DNA of 64,000 nt, taken from positions 1,736,001 to 1,800,000 of the forward strand of contig NC_033568.1 of assembly GCF_001680005.1 (NCBI RefSeq), in the 5' to 3' direction. Below the pieces are notes generated by a model. The model saw only the letters and a list, made by a program, of their open reading frames with translations, did not search any database and had not been told where the DNA came from. This DNA is from Plasmodium coatneyi (taxonomy: Eukaryota; Apicomplexa; Aconoidasida; Haemosporida; Plasmodiidae). Numbering within the stretch: position 1 is the first letter of the stretch; each line of letters opens with the position of its first letter. The position numbers and the translations under genes were made by a program. Below are positions 20,719-33,097 of the stretch, in pieces.

Positions 20719-23700
20719 TTAAAAGAATTTGCAAAATCCATCCCTGATTTGATGCAGCTCGTTTAGTGTATCTAGCCAGAATTTTATTAGCTGAAAGGGG
20801 GGGCAACAAAAGAAAAAAGGGGGGAATCCATATTTACACGTCGGAAAAAGTGGGAGGACGTACAATCAGAAAGGGTGTTCCTCCAATTAGCATAAACAGG
20901 AAAAAAGTACACACACGCACCAAATTTATACAAATAAAACAGAAGGAAAAATAAATCTGTGTGCGCTCTCCCAATGGATGAACCAGCTAATGTGTAGCAT
21001 AAACAGGTTGGTTAACAATGGCGTATTGTCATAGGATGTACATAAAATGGATGCAAAAAAGGGGGACCAAAAAATTAAAGGAATATATCCAGCCTTACCT
21101 CATCATCCGAATGCGTCCTGGCCATGGTGTTCGTAGGTTTTAATAAAAATAATTTTCTATAAATGGACGAATTTTGATACAAAACATTTCTTACGTTTCT
21201 GTAAATGCTTATTAATGTGTTTAGGTCCTTGTTTATTTCATCTGCGGGGGGGAGAAAAAAAAAAAAAATAAATAAATACAATTATTTGACTTTACAAATT
21301 TCTTGCATTTCTCCCTTTATGTGTAGGAACACACAAGGGTCCAACTCTGACAACGTAACATGATCAAGCATATAGTCATCACTCAGAGATGAAATGCTAG
21401 CAGATGGGGGGCACTTTTCTACACACAAAATTGCGCGCATTAAAGTACAACCACCAAAATGGCGTAGTATATTCCACGCCACAGTCGCGTTATGCAAAAA
21501 ATTACTTAATTCGGAGATGGTGTCATAATTGTAAAAAAAGAAATTGTGAATATCAAAGTTGCTTATTTTTTTATTCGAAATGTTATTAAAAGAAACGCGA
21601 AGAGTTTTGTTGTAGTTCCAATTGTATATACCCCATAAATAAAAATTTACAAATTTTGTGGTATATTTTAATACATTTTTTGTTTTTGCACACGTTTTAT
21701 CATCTACGTTTTCCATTTTTGAAACTGTTTTCAAACTAGACCTAGACCTTTCTGGCTTGACGTCTGTGTCACTTAAAAGGTCACTTTTTTTCTGGTGAGT
21801 TCCTCCTTTTCTTCTTCTCCTCTTCCTTCTTTTAACTTCTGTTTTGGTTTGTTCTATTAATTTTTTTTTTTGTCCTAGTTTTTTTCTTTTTTTCCTTTTC
21901 CTTTTCTTGGTTATCAAAGTTTTCTTTATTAGTTTGAATCTCTTATCGATTTTTATTTCCGTTTTTGCTTTTTCTTCCGTTTTCATTTCCGTTTTTCCTT
22001 TCATTTTCGTTCTTCTTTTCCTTTTATTTATTTTTAAGTAGTAATAATTCGCGTACGAGTACCCTATTAGGGGCGTTAAAATGAAGTCGTTATCAGGATA
22101 TTCCTTTTTTTTCACATTTTTACACTTGGGATTTAGTACCTTCACAATTACGTTTTTGCATAATTTGTTCACATATATATGCATGACGTAAACGTATAGT
22201 AAAATGTTTATGTCCTCTTTGCAAAATTTATACAGCGCTTCAATTTTTTTAATTTTTTCATCGTCTAGGGGGTTGTTTATGTGCTCCACCTGTTTGTTCT
22301 TACAGTACTTGTTGCAGTAGGCTTGCGTGGTGCTATACCTATTGGGCGTATTATTTTTATGTGGGAAGTCCATGTGCACTGTTAAATTATGATGATCATT
22401 TTGTTGGGACTCTTTTTTCACAAGGTTGGCTGTGTTGATCACTTGTCTGACGCGCATCTTCGATCGGTTACCTACATGGTTTGCATCACTAATTATGGTT
22501 CCGTTTATCTGTTCGTTTGGGAAGCTCATATATGTGCCGTACATTGGACGGTTCACTTCGCTCGTTACTACTCCGGTGGTCTGTTCAATATTTTCGTCGT
22601 AATTTGGGCTAGCCGTGAATTCGTTTCTATCGCATATATTTTCGCAGTTTACTGATTCATTCTTTTCGTAGGAATTTTGGCTAGTCGTTGACTCATTCTG
22701 GTCTCTACCATTATAGTAATTAGTTGTTCCCTTCTTTTCGTAAGAATTCTGGCTTATGGTCGATTCGTTCTGATAGCTTCTACTGTCGCCATTGAGTGAA
22801 TCCGTTTTATCACCCAGAATGTCATTTTTGTAATTTGTAGGTTTTGCATAGTTATCTTCATTAAGGTGTACAAAATTTTCTTTTTTAAAAATTTCTTCCT
22901 CACTTGTAATGTCCATTTGGCCCATTTTCTGATATGAAGGTTCCACTATGCTTTGTAGCTCTTTAGGGTTATCCTCTACAACTTCTTCTTCAAGAATTAC
23001 ACTAGAGGTGTTCCCATCATCGTCATTTAAGGGATCGGTATGGTCGCTTATTGTTATTACATTTTCATCCACACATTCTTGTTGATAGTTGACATGTTTG
23101 TGCATCTCGTCTGGGTTTCCTTTACCCACGGAGCGGGAATCCAGAACGTTGTCTTCATCTACCTCTTTACCATTTGCAATGAATTTACTAGTAGGTGCAT
23201 CATCTGGGTGTTCCATTTGATCGTCTGAGTCCCGTGTGGCTTCATTCATATCTGCATATCGTTCATTGGTATTTTCCTTGGGAGCCTTATCATCTGGATC
23301 TTCTTTTCTTAAGTTTACTTCTTCCTTCTGCTCATTCACCTTGGCTATTACGTTTATGCTGTGTTCGTTCTCATTCGTTATAACTGTTGCCACCTTTTTA
23401 TCGTCTTTCATGTAGCCATTTTCATGTGCAGTTTCGCTTCCCACCGTTTGGGGTTCATTTCCTTTTGTACCATCTTCATCATCCTGCTTCAATTTTTGTT
23501 CGCGCTCCTTTGAAAATTTAAAAAAAAGTGCTAATTTGGTAAGGTATGTCTTTGTTCTTTCCTTGTTTATGTTGAATATGGTTCTTTTTGTAGATGAATC
23601 CTGCGTCATTTTGGTTGGATTATCCCCATGAAGAATGTGTGGCGTTTTGAAAAGGGAGTGCGTTTCTGTTTCTTTGTTCTGCGCTTTCGTTTCGTTTTCG

Positions 23701-25973
23701 TGGGGTACTTTCTCTTCCTCTTTGTGGTGCACTTCTTCTTCATTTTTTTGGTACACTTCTTCCTCATTTTTGTGGCACACTTGCTGTTCATTTTCGTGGA
23801 GTATCTCCTCTTCCATTTCTTTCTTTATTTCTTGCTCCTCTTCTTCCCCATTGTTCTCCTCTTGAATTGGTACTACTGTCTTCCTTCTCCCCTTGCGTTT
23901 TATTTCGGTTACTTCTGTCTGCATCATCTCCTCTTTTCTTTTCTTAATGTTTAAGCCTCCGTCACTCTTACCATCTAGGTATTCTTCTTGTTCCTTTTTC
24001 CTTTTCCAAATTGTCCTTCGTGTTTCTTCCGTGGTGACACTATCCCTTAATGGTTTATCTAATCCACGTTCATATCCTGTTGTCTCGCCTATTTCCATTT
24101 TTAGTGTACGCCTTCTGCGCTTTCTTCTCTTTTTCGTTATAATCCTCTTTGCGGCAGGCACCTGGACTTTTACGAGCGCATTATCTGTAGCTATCCCCTT
24201 TCCTAACATGCTGTGGACCCCACTATATTTAGTGTTATACATGCAGTCGTAATTTTTGCTTAAACATTTATACTCAGCAAAAGGTATGCTTTCTATTTGT
24301 CTCTTTTTTGACTTATCGACAATTTTGATAATTTCCAAAAGTTGGAAAATGTCCATATCGATGTTTAAGCATGAGAAGTAGTAAGAATCGTTGACCCAGA
24401 AGAAGGAGGGGACTATTAAGAAGTAGGAAAGGATGGTATTTTTACCTTTGCAAATGTTTTTAATGCATGCTCTGTATTCAATCCCTTGTGGGGATCTAAA
24501 CTTGGCCAGTAGATTTCCTTTCAATTCGTACTGATACGTTTCCCCTTCTATTATTTTTCTTCTGCTTGCGTAATTTTGGAGGTTGATGTGGTCATTTTTG
24601 AGCAATTTGAAGGAGCTTTCTCCGTCGTCGGTGTAAAGGGAGGAATCAGTCGGTTTCTTCGTCCCGTGGTCAGTGAGGTACTTCATCGCGTACTTGGGGG
24701 GGTGCTTCTTCCCAAAGTTAGGGCGGTCCTTCGTCCCCCATTCTACGGCGTACTTGCCGGAATATTTTACATTACTTGCGTGGTGCATGTGATTATGGTG
24801 ACCATCCACATGACCACCCTGATTGGGTGTGTTTATGTCACTGTCGTAGTCGCTTCCCACTTTGCCGCTCCGGCAACTTCCTCTGTGGGAAGACCACAAA
24901 TGGGTCATTTTTCCCCGGGTGTTCGCATTTGCTTCATCCAGATGGGGACCCACCTCATTCGAGTGGAACATCTTCCATTTGCTGTCCTCTTCATTCTCCT
25001 TTCTGTTCCTTGAAGTAATTTCATTAAAGTCGTCATTAGTTATGAGGACATTATTTTGCAATATAATTCGGACGTCTACTTTTTTAATAAAATTTAGGAC
25101 AAGGTGATCTACATGGAGATCTTTTTCGCTTTTATAAATTTTCATCAAATTATTTATCATAACATTTTGTAAATTTACATTGTGCGAGTATACCTTTTTA
25201 ACTTCCAATAATTTCACGGCGAGAACGAAGCTGACTTTATTTTGTATGTTTTTGCAGAAGAGAGATTTGATAAGTTCCCACTTTTTATGCGTAAATAATT
25301 TATAATGTTTGAAGGCTTTTTTGTATTGTAAAGTGTATTTATAATTTTCCAACGATTGGACAATATAGAATATTTCTCTGGCTTTTCTTTTTTCATCATT
25401 TTTACGTATTACGCAATTAATTATGCTGTTACTATGCATAAGGGCAGAATCCTTTGTGTATCTCCTTCTTCTTCTCCTACGTCTTTTTTTCACTTCGCAT
25501 TTGAATTCGGGGTTATTGGCGTTGTTGTTATTCATTCCCGTTTTTGTGTTGGTGTGCATTTCTTTTTCTTCATTTTTTTCCTTCAAATCGGCACATGTAT
25601 TGTCCCCTTTTTGCTCCTTTTCGTAAGGCTTACAATTGACTTCTTCATTTGGATTGGAGTTAGAAGGTTGGTACGTCGTGCTGGCTACATTTTCGCTGCT
25701 TAAATTTGCGATGTAACTTTGGACATATTTTTCATCATTTATATTGTTCAAAATTTTGACGTAGTTGGCGATGGTTACGTTATGATCGGATGATAAATGA
25801 ATATCGTTAACTTTGAGCTCTGTGTAAAAATTGACTATTCTTCCAATTCCTATTCTGTTTTTCTCCTTGTGCTTGAAGAACACTACGTCATTATGTTCGA
25901 AGGTGGTAAAATTATTCTTTTCCTTACGTGGAGTGTGTTCATTTTGGTCTTCATTTATTTTAATGCTTTCCAT
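20719..25973 (-). CDS. Very large conserved Plasmodium protein with two small 3' exons
   Basis: I assign complement(join(20719..20790, 21099..21241, 21296..25973)), which encodes about 1630 residues. The large first exon would end IKGEMQEICKVK if unspliced, but its GT donor at 21295 joins in phase to an exon beginning YEINKDLNTL and then to one ending LHQIRDGFCKFF before TAA. Both small exons have T/C-rich acceptors and open phases. I do not recognise the family. Near the N-terminus, DVVFFKHKEKNRIGIGRI resembles the start of a BAH-type chromatin-binding fold (weak inference). A second ordered block lies at residues ~490-590 (YELKGNLLAKFRSPQGIEYR) and a third at ~1380-1630. Between them lie acidic and charged repeats, including tandem copies of K-N-E-E-E-V at ~750-800 and of Q-N-S-Y-E-K at ~1075-1120, plus strings of Lys/Arg resembling nuclear localisation signals. 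A nuclear role is plausible but unproven. Confidence 0.8.
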
Positions 25974-28027
25974 TTAGTTAAAGGTAGTAAATGTTCTTTC
26001 CCTTTTTCTCGAATTAAAGCAGCACATTGAAAAGTGGCATACGGGGGAGATGGTTAAGCCGTTCAGGTGGACTTACTGAAGATTCTCTAATTGTATTCAT
26101 TTGACAGTTCTTATTTATGGTAAGAGGTGAATACAATTGGGTGTTTCATTTTAAAAAGAAGCGGTGGAAGAAAAAGGCGTGTATACAAAATGGGAGAAAA
26201 CACAGCGGGGAATTGTTTTATCTTTAAAAAGTATGACAGTTGGAAAATTTAAAAAAGAAGGTTAAAGCGCTTGGAGGGTAAGCACTCGGCGGTAATTGCG
26301 TAACAGAATTGAAAGACTGGGAAAAACGGATCAATGTGCGTTTTCCGCGATATGTACAAATGTATGTTTTCTTCTTCTTACATACACTGTATACAAATTT
26401 TTATGTAAATATGCGCAATTTGACAGGGCAGTGGAAAGCAAAAAGGGGATGAAAACGTATTAGCAGTACATACTGCAATAATCGTTTTGTAAATTTTCAG
26501 ACAAAAAAAATGAGAAAAGTTGACACGCGCATCTTGAAACGTGATTGTACTTTAGGGGTACTGGCGGGGGCCAAACATGATAAATTCACATGGCGCGAAA
26601 TGGAAGGTTAAGGTCGTACACGTAAATACACACGCGCACATACATATATATACATGTATATATATGTATGTGCATATGTGTATACAAAAATTCGTGTACT
26701 ACGTATACTTTACCTTGCGTGTACGAATATACGTGTGCATACGTTATACGCAGGCAGGCGCGCATACTCATATACATACATGCATTTGTGTAATCAAGAG
26801 AGAACAATGAAAAGCAGGATGAACGATATGCGTTCTTTTATTACTGCACAAAAAAAAAAAAAAAAAAGAAGTGATTATGCCATTTTAGCCATTTTAAAAT
26901 GTTGACACAAATGCGGAAGGAGTGAACTACCCTAAGAGGGTTCACATTTTTATTCCCTTGCAACGTTTACGTATGCGCGATGGGTTTTTCGCACAATCCA
27001 AATTTGTAAAGACCAACTAGAGTGTACACAATGTGAAGAGTTTTGCACAATAATGTTACGCATAACGTGAAGGGGCTCCTTGGAACAACGAATCAACAGA
27101 ACGAAGAGAAATTCTTCTAGGTGTTCGTGGAGCTACGAAGCAGGATGCGATATGCACACGTGCACGTTCATGTACTGTTAACGTGCGTATGCATAAGTCG
27201 CTTTTGCGCCGTGGTTAGGTGGCCAACTGGATTAACATCAAGCAGGATAATTTGCAAAAACAAAAAAAAAAGCAGATGAAAATGGTATCAGTTGCGAATA
27301 ATAGCGCAAAAGAACGCAAATCAGAATCAAAAAGGGCGACAGAATAGGGAGAATGACAACATGCTAAATCGCGCGGGAAGGGATAAAAATATGCTAAACA
27401 AAAAAAAAAAAAAACTTCGAAACATCCCACAAATGGTAAAAAAAAAAAATTTCTCGTTAATGAAAACGCAAAAGCTGGTGTTTTAAAAAATTTCACTTTT
27501 CCCATTTTGCGGAAACGCATTTCAAAAAATTTCTCCGAAGCCGTTTGTGTAGTTGAAAGAAAGCTACGGAAAAAGTGCAAGTGAGAAAGAGCATACATAC
27601 CGCAATTTATGTAGCATTAAAAAAAAAAAAAAAAACGAAACGGAACGAAGCGACGGAAACGTGTTAATTACCACAATCCATTTTTTCTTATAAGCTGCCT
27701 GGGCTTATTCAACTTACTCTCGGCTTGGTGAATTTATTTTAATTTAGATAATTCGCCAGTGTTTGCTAATGATCTTATGCAATGTTTATTCTTTTCCCTT
27801 TTTTTTAAATTTGCCCTTCTGCAAAAATGTATGCAACATGTATAGCTACGTGAGGAAACGTAGAAATTAAAAAAGCATATTCCAAAAAAGGTTACGTGCG
27901 TCCGCAGTGTTTTACGCATTTCCGATGAGAAATGTATTCCCGGGGCGCTCTCAAGGCATAAATAAAAGAGAAAGAGAGAGAGAAAAAAAGGAGCTAACTG
28001 AATGAGCATAATCAATGCATTCTCAGA
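25974..28027. other. Divergent promoter region between the large gene and U2SURP
   Basis: About 2 kb separates two genes transcribed away from each other, so it should contain both promoters. It has A runs (near 26850, 27401 and 27619), an alternating purine-pyrimidine tract at about 26615-26800, and a perfect palindrome inside that tract. A 127-codon minus-strand frame at 27215-27598 is Phe-rich from T runs and I do not support it. Confidence 0.65.
26636..26673. repeat. Perfect 38-bp palindrome
   Basis: The sequence is its own reverse complement over 19 + 19 bases with no spacer, centred on the CA|TG of ACATGT (between 26654 and 26655). The arms read GCACATACATATATATACA outward to inward. 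It lies in a longer alternating TA/CA tract between two divergent genes. It could extrude a cruciform or be a paired site for a dimeric factor. I checked each of the 19 pairs. Confidence 0.95.
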
Positions 28028-31000
28028 ATGTATGCCCAACTGAACAGAAACAAAAAGAAGAAAAAAGATATCGACGATGAAAAGCTAAATGTAGGGATGG
28101 AGAGAAGTTGAATAAAATAACCCCTCTAAAAGACGCAATCGGGCAGCGTGACAGGGCACAAATATTACATAACTGTGTGTGTATCTGCGCATATGTACAG
28201 GAATATGCCCGTATGAGTGGTCGCGTGTGTAGGGGAAGACCCCGCTGCCCGTCTACGGCAGACGCCCTTACATTTCCAAGCCGGGAGGATTGACACACAT
28301 TTCGACGCTGTTTATGCAACGCTTCCCCCTTTTGCACAGGAGGAAGAAGCTGCGAAAATTTACGCAGAGTTTGTCCGGTCGTTCGAGGGAAGCGCCCTCG
28401 AAAAGGGAAATAAATTCGTCAAAAGTAATGAAAAAAAAAAAAAAAAAAAAAAAATGTCAGTTTCATGTAATACAATTTAATATAACCGAACTGAACTGTT
28501 GCACAACCGAGGTGGTGGCGTAATTACGTGTCCATGGATTGTCCCTTCCATATGCCAACCGCTTTACCTTGCCAAACCATTTGAATAGGTGGAAAATTGT
28601 TGAACCCCTCCAGCACTCAGTTTGTGCCAGCTGAAGATGAAAGCAGGAAAAAGCCCAAGAGCAAATTCAGCAGGGTAAAAACTGTAAAACCATTTGATGT
28701 GTGCATGCGCGTGGAATTTTAAATATTCCCGGAATGTGATGTTACCATACTGTGAACACTTTACATTTCACGTGACGTGGCCTTGCCGACTGATTGCAGG
28801 GCGATTACTCCTATGAAGAGAAAAAGAAGAAGGAGGAAAAAACAGACAACAACAAAAGTGGTGCAGGGAAAGTGAAGGAAATTGATAGTTTTTTAGAAGG
28901 TTACACATTTTATATAATTAAAAAAAGAAATATTTTAAGAAAAAAATATTTGCAAAAAGTTTTACACTTTGTATTTTATTTTTGCGTATAAGTAGTAACA
29001 AATTTTTTTTTTTTTTATTTTTCTAAAAAATGTATGTATTTATTTATTATTGAAGAAATTAAGTTAAAGCAGAAAATTTTGGATGAGAGGAAAACTTTAA
29101 AAGAAAAAGCCGAGCTAGCAAAATCTGAAGAGGAGAAACTTAAAATTAAGAGAAAGCTAATAGAGATCGAAAAAAATGAAACGCTCTTTTCGTACGCCCC
29201 AAGGAAGGACCGAGTGGCCAACCTGTACCTGGGAAATTTATCTCCCGAGGTAGGAAAAGCGTTTATAGGGAGTAGTGGCGTAGATCATCATCGTGCATTA
29301 CGTGTGTGTCTAAATAGGGGAACATTCACCCTGCGCAAGTGCATACGGATAGGTGTGAGGCAAAATAGTCCATATTTTAATGTGCAAAATGGAGAGATTA
29401 TCTTGACATAATATGAAACCCATTAATTTGTGTATTTTCTTCCCCCCGTTCGTAGGTCACCGAGGAATACCTGTGTCAACGCTTTGGAAAATTTGGAAAA
29501 GTGAACAGCGTGAAAATTATGTACCCACGAACAGATGAAGATAAGAAGAAGGCTAGAATTAGCGGATTTGTTTGTTTTGAAAATAGGGACGATGCAGAAA
29601 ATGCTAGGGATGCCCTCGATGGTGTAGAGATGTTCGGAAATATTGTAAAGGTCGGTTGGAGTAAGGCCATACCAAAAAATTTAAACATGAACAAAACTGA
29701 ATATAACCATTTTTCCTATGAGAAAGGTAATTTGTATAATTCTGGTTTGAATAAAAAAATAGAGATTCTACTACCAGAGGATAGGAAGACCAAGAGGATA
29801 ATTGATTTGTTAGCCAAGTATGTTACGGAGGAAGGATACACATTTGAAGAAGCCATAAAAAGTAATGAAAAGGACAATCCGGTGTTTACATTTCTCTTTA
29901 ACACGTCGGATTTATTTTATTACTACAAGTGGAGAGTTTTTTCTTTCGCTCAAGGGGATAGTTACAGAAACTGGAGAGCGGATCCGTTTCAGATGTTCGA
30001 AAATAGTTACGTGTATGTGCCACCGATACAGAAGAACGCCAAGAAGGTCGTTTCGAAGAAGGAAAAAAGGTAATATTTTATGGAGGGAATTTCGCTTATG
30101 GGTTGCAGATTGGTGTTTTAAAAAGTGTGCACGTACGATACGGTGATGTTTGGGGAGGGTTTAACTCTTTGATCTGTTGCGAAGCGAAAATGGAAAATGC
30201 AGATGGCCCGTTTGAAACGTTTCATTTATCGGTATGTTTCTTTTTTTTTTCTTTCCGCAGCAATAAAAAAAAGAAGAGCAAAATAGACGAGAAAAAGAAG
30301 GAAAAACTAATTAACATTATAAACAACTTGAGTAGGAAGAGGTAAGGCAGGGCTCTTCACGCGGTTTAGTTAATCTCTGGAAGGAGTGTCACTTCAGTTT
30401 AATTCTCACGTGCAAATGCTTGCATACATATATAGCTTTGCATATCCACTACATTGCTGGCTTCTTCTGCAGGGTGAGCATATGCCGCGCCATGATATTC
30501 TGCACACGGCACAGCGACTTCAGCGAGGATATAGTGAAAACCATTTCGAATTATTTAACCGATCTGAAATACGACATGTTGAAAAAGGTACCAATGAGTG
30601 TTTGTAAAATTGTAAAGGAGGCGTCTTTACTCCATTCATTTGGTTTTCTGGACGCACCGCAAGAGTGTTATAATGTACGTCATTCCCGCCACACCTTTTT
30701 TATTTGCCACCCCCCCCGTTCAGATAAACCTGGTTTATTTGCTGTCGGACATTCTGTACAACTGCAGCAACCAGTTTTACTCGTCCTGGTCGTATCGGAA
30801 GCACATCGAAGAAGAGCTACCTCGGATATTTTTCCATTTTCGAAAAAATATCAAAAAGTGCGATAGCAAAATAAAGGCAAAAATGTTCACAGATTCGATT
30901 ATGAACATTTTTGACATGTGGGATGTTTGGGCAATTTATAGCTCTATCTTTATGAACGGTTTGAAATGCCTTTTAACAAATAGGAAGTTAATTTATGTGA

Positions 31001-31374
31001 AGAATGAAACTCACGAGTCGGACTTTGAGGCGGACTTGGATGGAACAAAAATTGAATTTTTCGATGAAATAAAAAGGTATCCCTTAAATATGAGGAGAAA
31101 TGCATATTTATATTTCCAAAAAGAGGAAACACATTTAAATCGATTATGTGAACAAAGGGGTTTGTATTTTGACGACAGTTTCGAAAGAAAAAAAAAAGTA
31201 AAATATTTAATACTGTATGATGAATTCTGCAGTAATCTTAATAGTGCGTCGAACGAGATGGGAAATTTAAACGTAATGTTCCCCAGTGACGGAAAGAAGG
31301 TTCCTGCATTTATCAACGACACGAGTGATGCTGCTTTCCACGCAGAGGAGAGGAGTTTCAATCATGTCTATTGA
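28028..31374 (+). CDS. U2 snRNP-associated SURP protein (U2SURP / SR140), nine exons
   Basis: A splicing factor associated with U2 snRNP. I assign join(28028..28090, 28340..28424, 28631..28674, 28800..28899, 29056..29249, 29456..30069, 30261..30341, 30473..30587, 30724..31374), about 648 residues, with all phases consistent. The domain order matches SR140. An N-terminal EEEAAKIYAEFVRSFEGS (family: AAAEIYEEFLAAFEGS) is followed by an RRM (residues ~152-235) with RNP2 NLYLGN and RNP1-like ISGFVCFEN, the family-typical IMYPRTDED, and VGWSKAIP. Next comes a SURP module (~264-350; NPVFTFLF, YYYKWRVFSFAQGDS) and a CID (~375-530; AMIFCTRHSDFSEDIV, VYLLSDILYN). A residual acidic ADLDGTKIEFFDE echoes the human DDLDGAPIEE repeats. 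The protein then ends without the long C-terminal RS domain of the animal protein. Confidence 0.92.
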
Positions 31375-33097
31375 AAGGGCAGTAACGGACAGCAGTGTTA
31401 GAACCGTTTATTTTTTTTACATTACAAATCTTATACAATGCGCATCATTTGCGTAGTAAAAGTTTGTAGGCACACACGAAGGTGTACGCCACACCTTTTT
31501 GGCATTTTTTTTTATTTTTTTTTTTTACCGTTTCTGCGTTTATCTGTCATGTGTACATGTAGGTATGGACATGTCCGAACGCATACGTAGCCAATATACT
31601 TGTTTTATGTTCCCTTCGTGTGTACCTTCACGCGTGAGCTTAATGTTTATGCCATTTTAGCAATACGTGTGGCCAAATTTGTTTTGCAAAGTTTACCTTT
31701 TTTTTTATCTTTCTGCACATAATTGTACTTATGCAGTTTTTTTCACTTTCCATTTCTTTTGTTTATCCTATTTGGAACAAAAAAATAAAGCTGTTTTGGT
31801 TAAATAAAAACGTACCATTTATTATTTGATTAACAGTCGAAAAGGATGTTATTATTTTTTTTTTCTACGCGATTGCGCAAAAAGGGGAAATGTGTTTATG
31901 GGAGATGAGCAATTGTTGCAACATCATTCACTCAGTAAAGATGAAGAACCATTTTGACGATAAATAAATGTGATATCGTTTAGATAAAAGAATTACAGAG
32001 TGATATTTATATATTACTTTTTTTTGCCATGCTAGGAACATCGCAGCACAAACATGTACGTTTTTTTTAGTTGATAGGAAGAGTTGAAAAATGATTTTTT
32101 GAGTAGGTTATATTTTCCACGTGCAGTATCATTCTCCCCCTGCTTCCTTATGGGTTTTGCCTTTGATGCGCGTTTTAAGGGGCTTAGCGGAAAAAATACA
32201 AGTGGCATACAGGAAGAATACTTTACACTATAAACATATGCGGTATGAATACATGTATTTTTTTTTTTTTTAAAGCTGTGCAAAATATACTGCGTATGCT
32301 CCTTGAATTACTCGCTTGATTTTACCGTTTTGGCTAACCCCATTTTTTATGCAGCGTAAAAAGGGGCGTAAAAAAGAAGAAATAGCCCCACGGAAATTTT
32401 CTTTTTTTTTTAAAATCGTCAGGGCCGATTCTACGTTTTGGTCCCTTTTCAATATATAGGCGCATTCCGACAAAACGGAACAAAATTTTCTACATAACGG
32501 GCAGAGCATGTATATGCATACAAAGCGGGCACGTTACATGTTAGGGAATATATCCTGCGTGCGTCATTAATTGGTGCATACAACTCTGCGGGAAGGCTAG
32601 CAAAAATTGGGAATACGCACAAAAAGCCTTTTCGCCATATCACCGTAAGGGCAATATTGCCCTTTACCACTTCAATCACCAGTGGGATGTTATGAAACTT
32701 AGCTCGGATTACGGCTTAAGCGTTTTTCAGTAAATTTTTTTAACCGCATATAATATACCGTTTTGTACACAAATAAAAATAATAGGTAATCATATGGCGC
32801 GTATAAGTAGAGGCGATGCCGCAGTGCAGGAGCTTACCGCGTATAATTATATTATTATAATTATGTACATTTCTTTATTTTTTTAAAAAAGAAGAATGTT
32901 AAAAAAAATGATTAACCGAATGAACGAAAATTTTTTAAGAAAAATATAAAAATTGCTTCCATTTTTATATTTAAAAAAAGCAAATGTAAACTTTTATTTA
33001 ATTTCATTTTTCTGTACAATTTTAATAAACAGAATTGAGAAAATTAAGAAGAAAAAGTTTTCCATTTTATAATTTTACAAAACGAGATCAGATCAGT
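31375..33097. other. Intergenic region between U2SURP and S27a
   Basis: About 1.7 kb of T- and A-rich DNA. Short overlapping frames on the minus strand near 32030-32680 have no recognisable content. An AT-only stem-like stretch (TATAATTATATTATTATAATTATGTA) occurs near 32840-32865 and precedes the S27a leader. No gene is supported. Confidence 0.65.

Noticed and set aside
27215..27598. 127-codon minus-strand frame in the divergent promoter
   Set aside because: Phe-rich because it reads T runs; the other strand is A-rich. No domain or signal.
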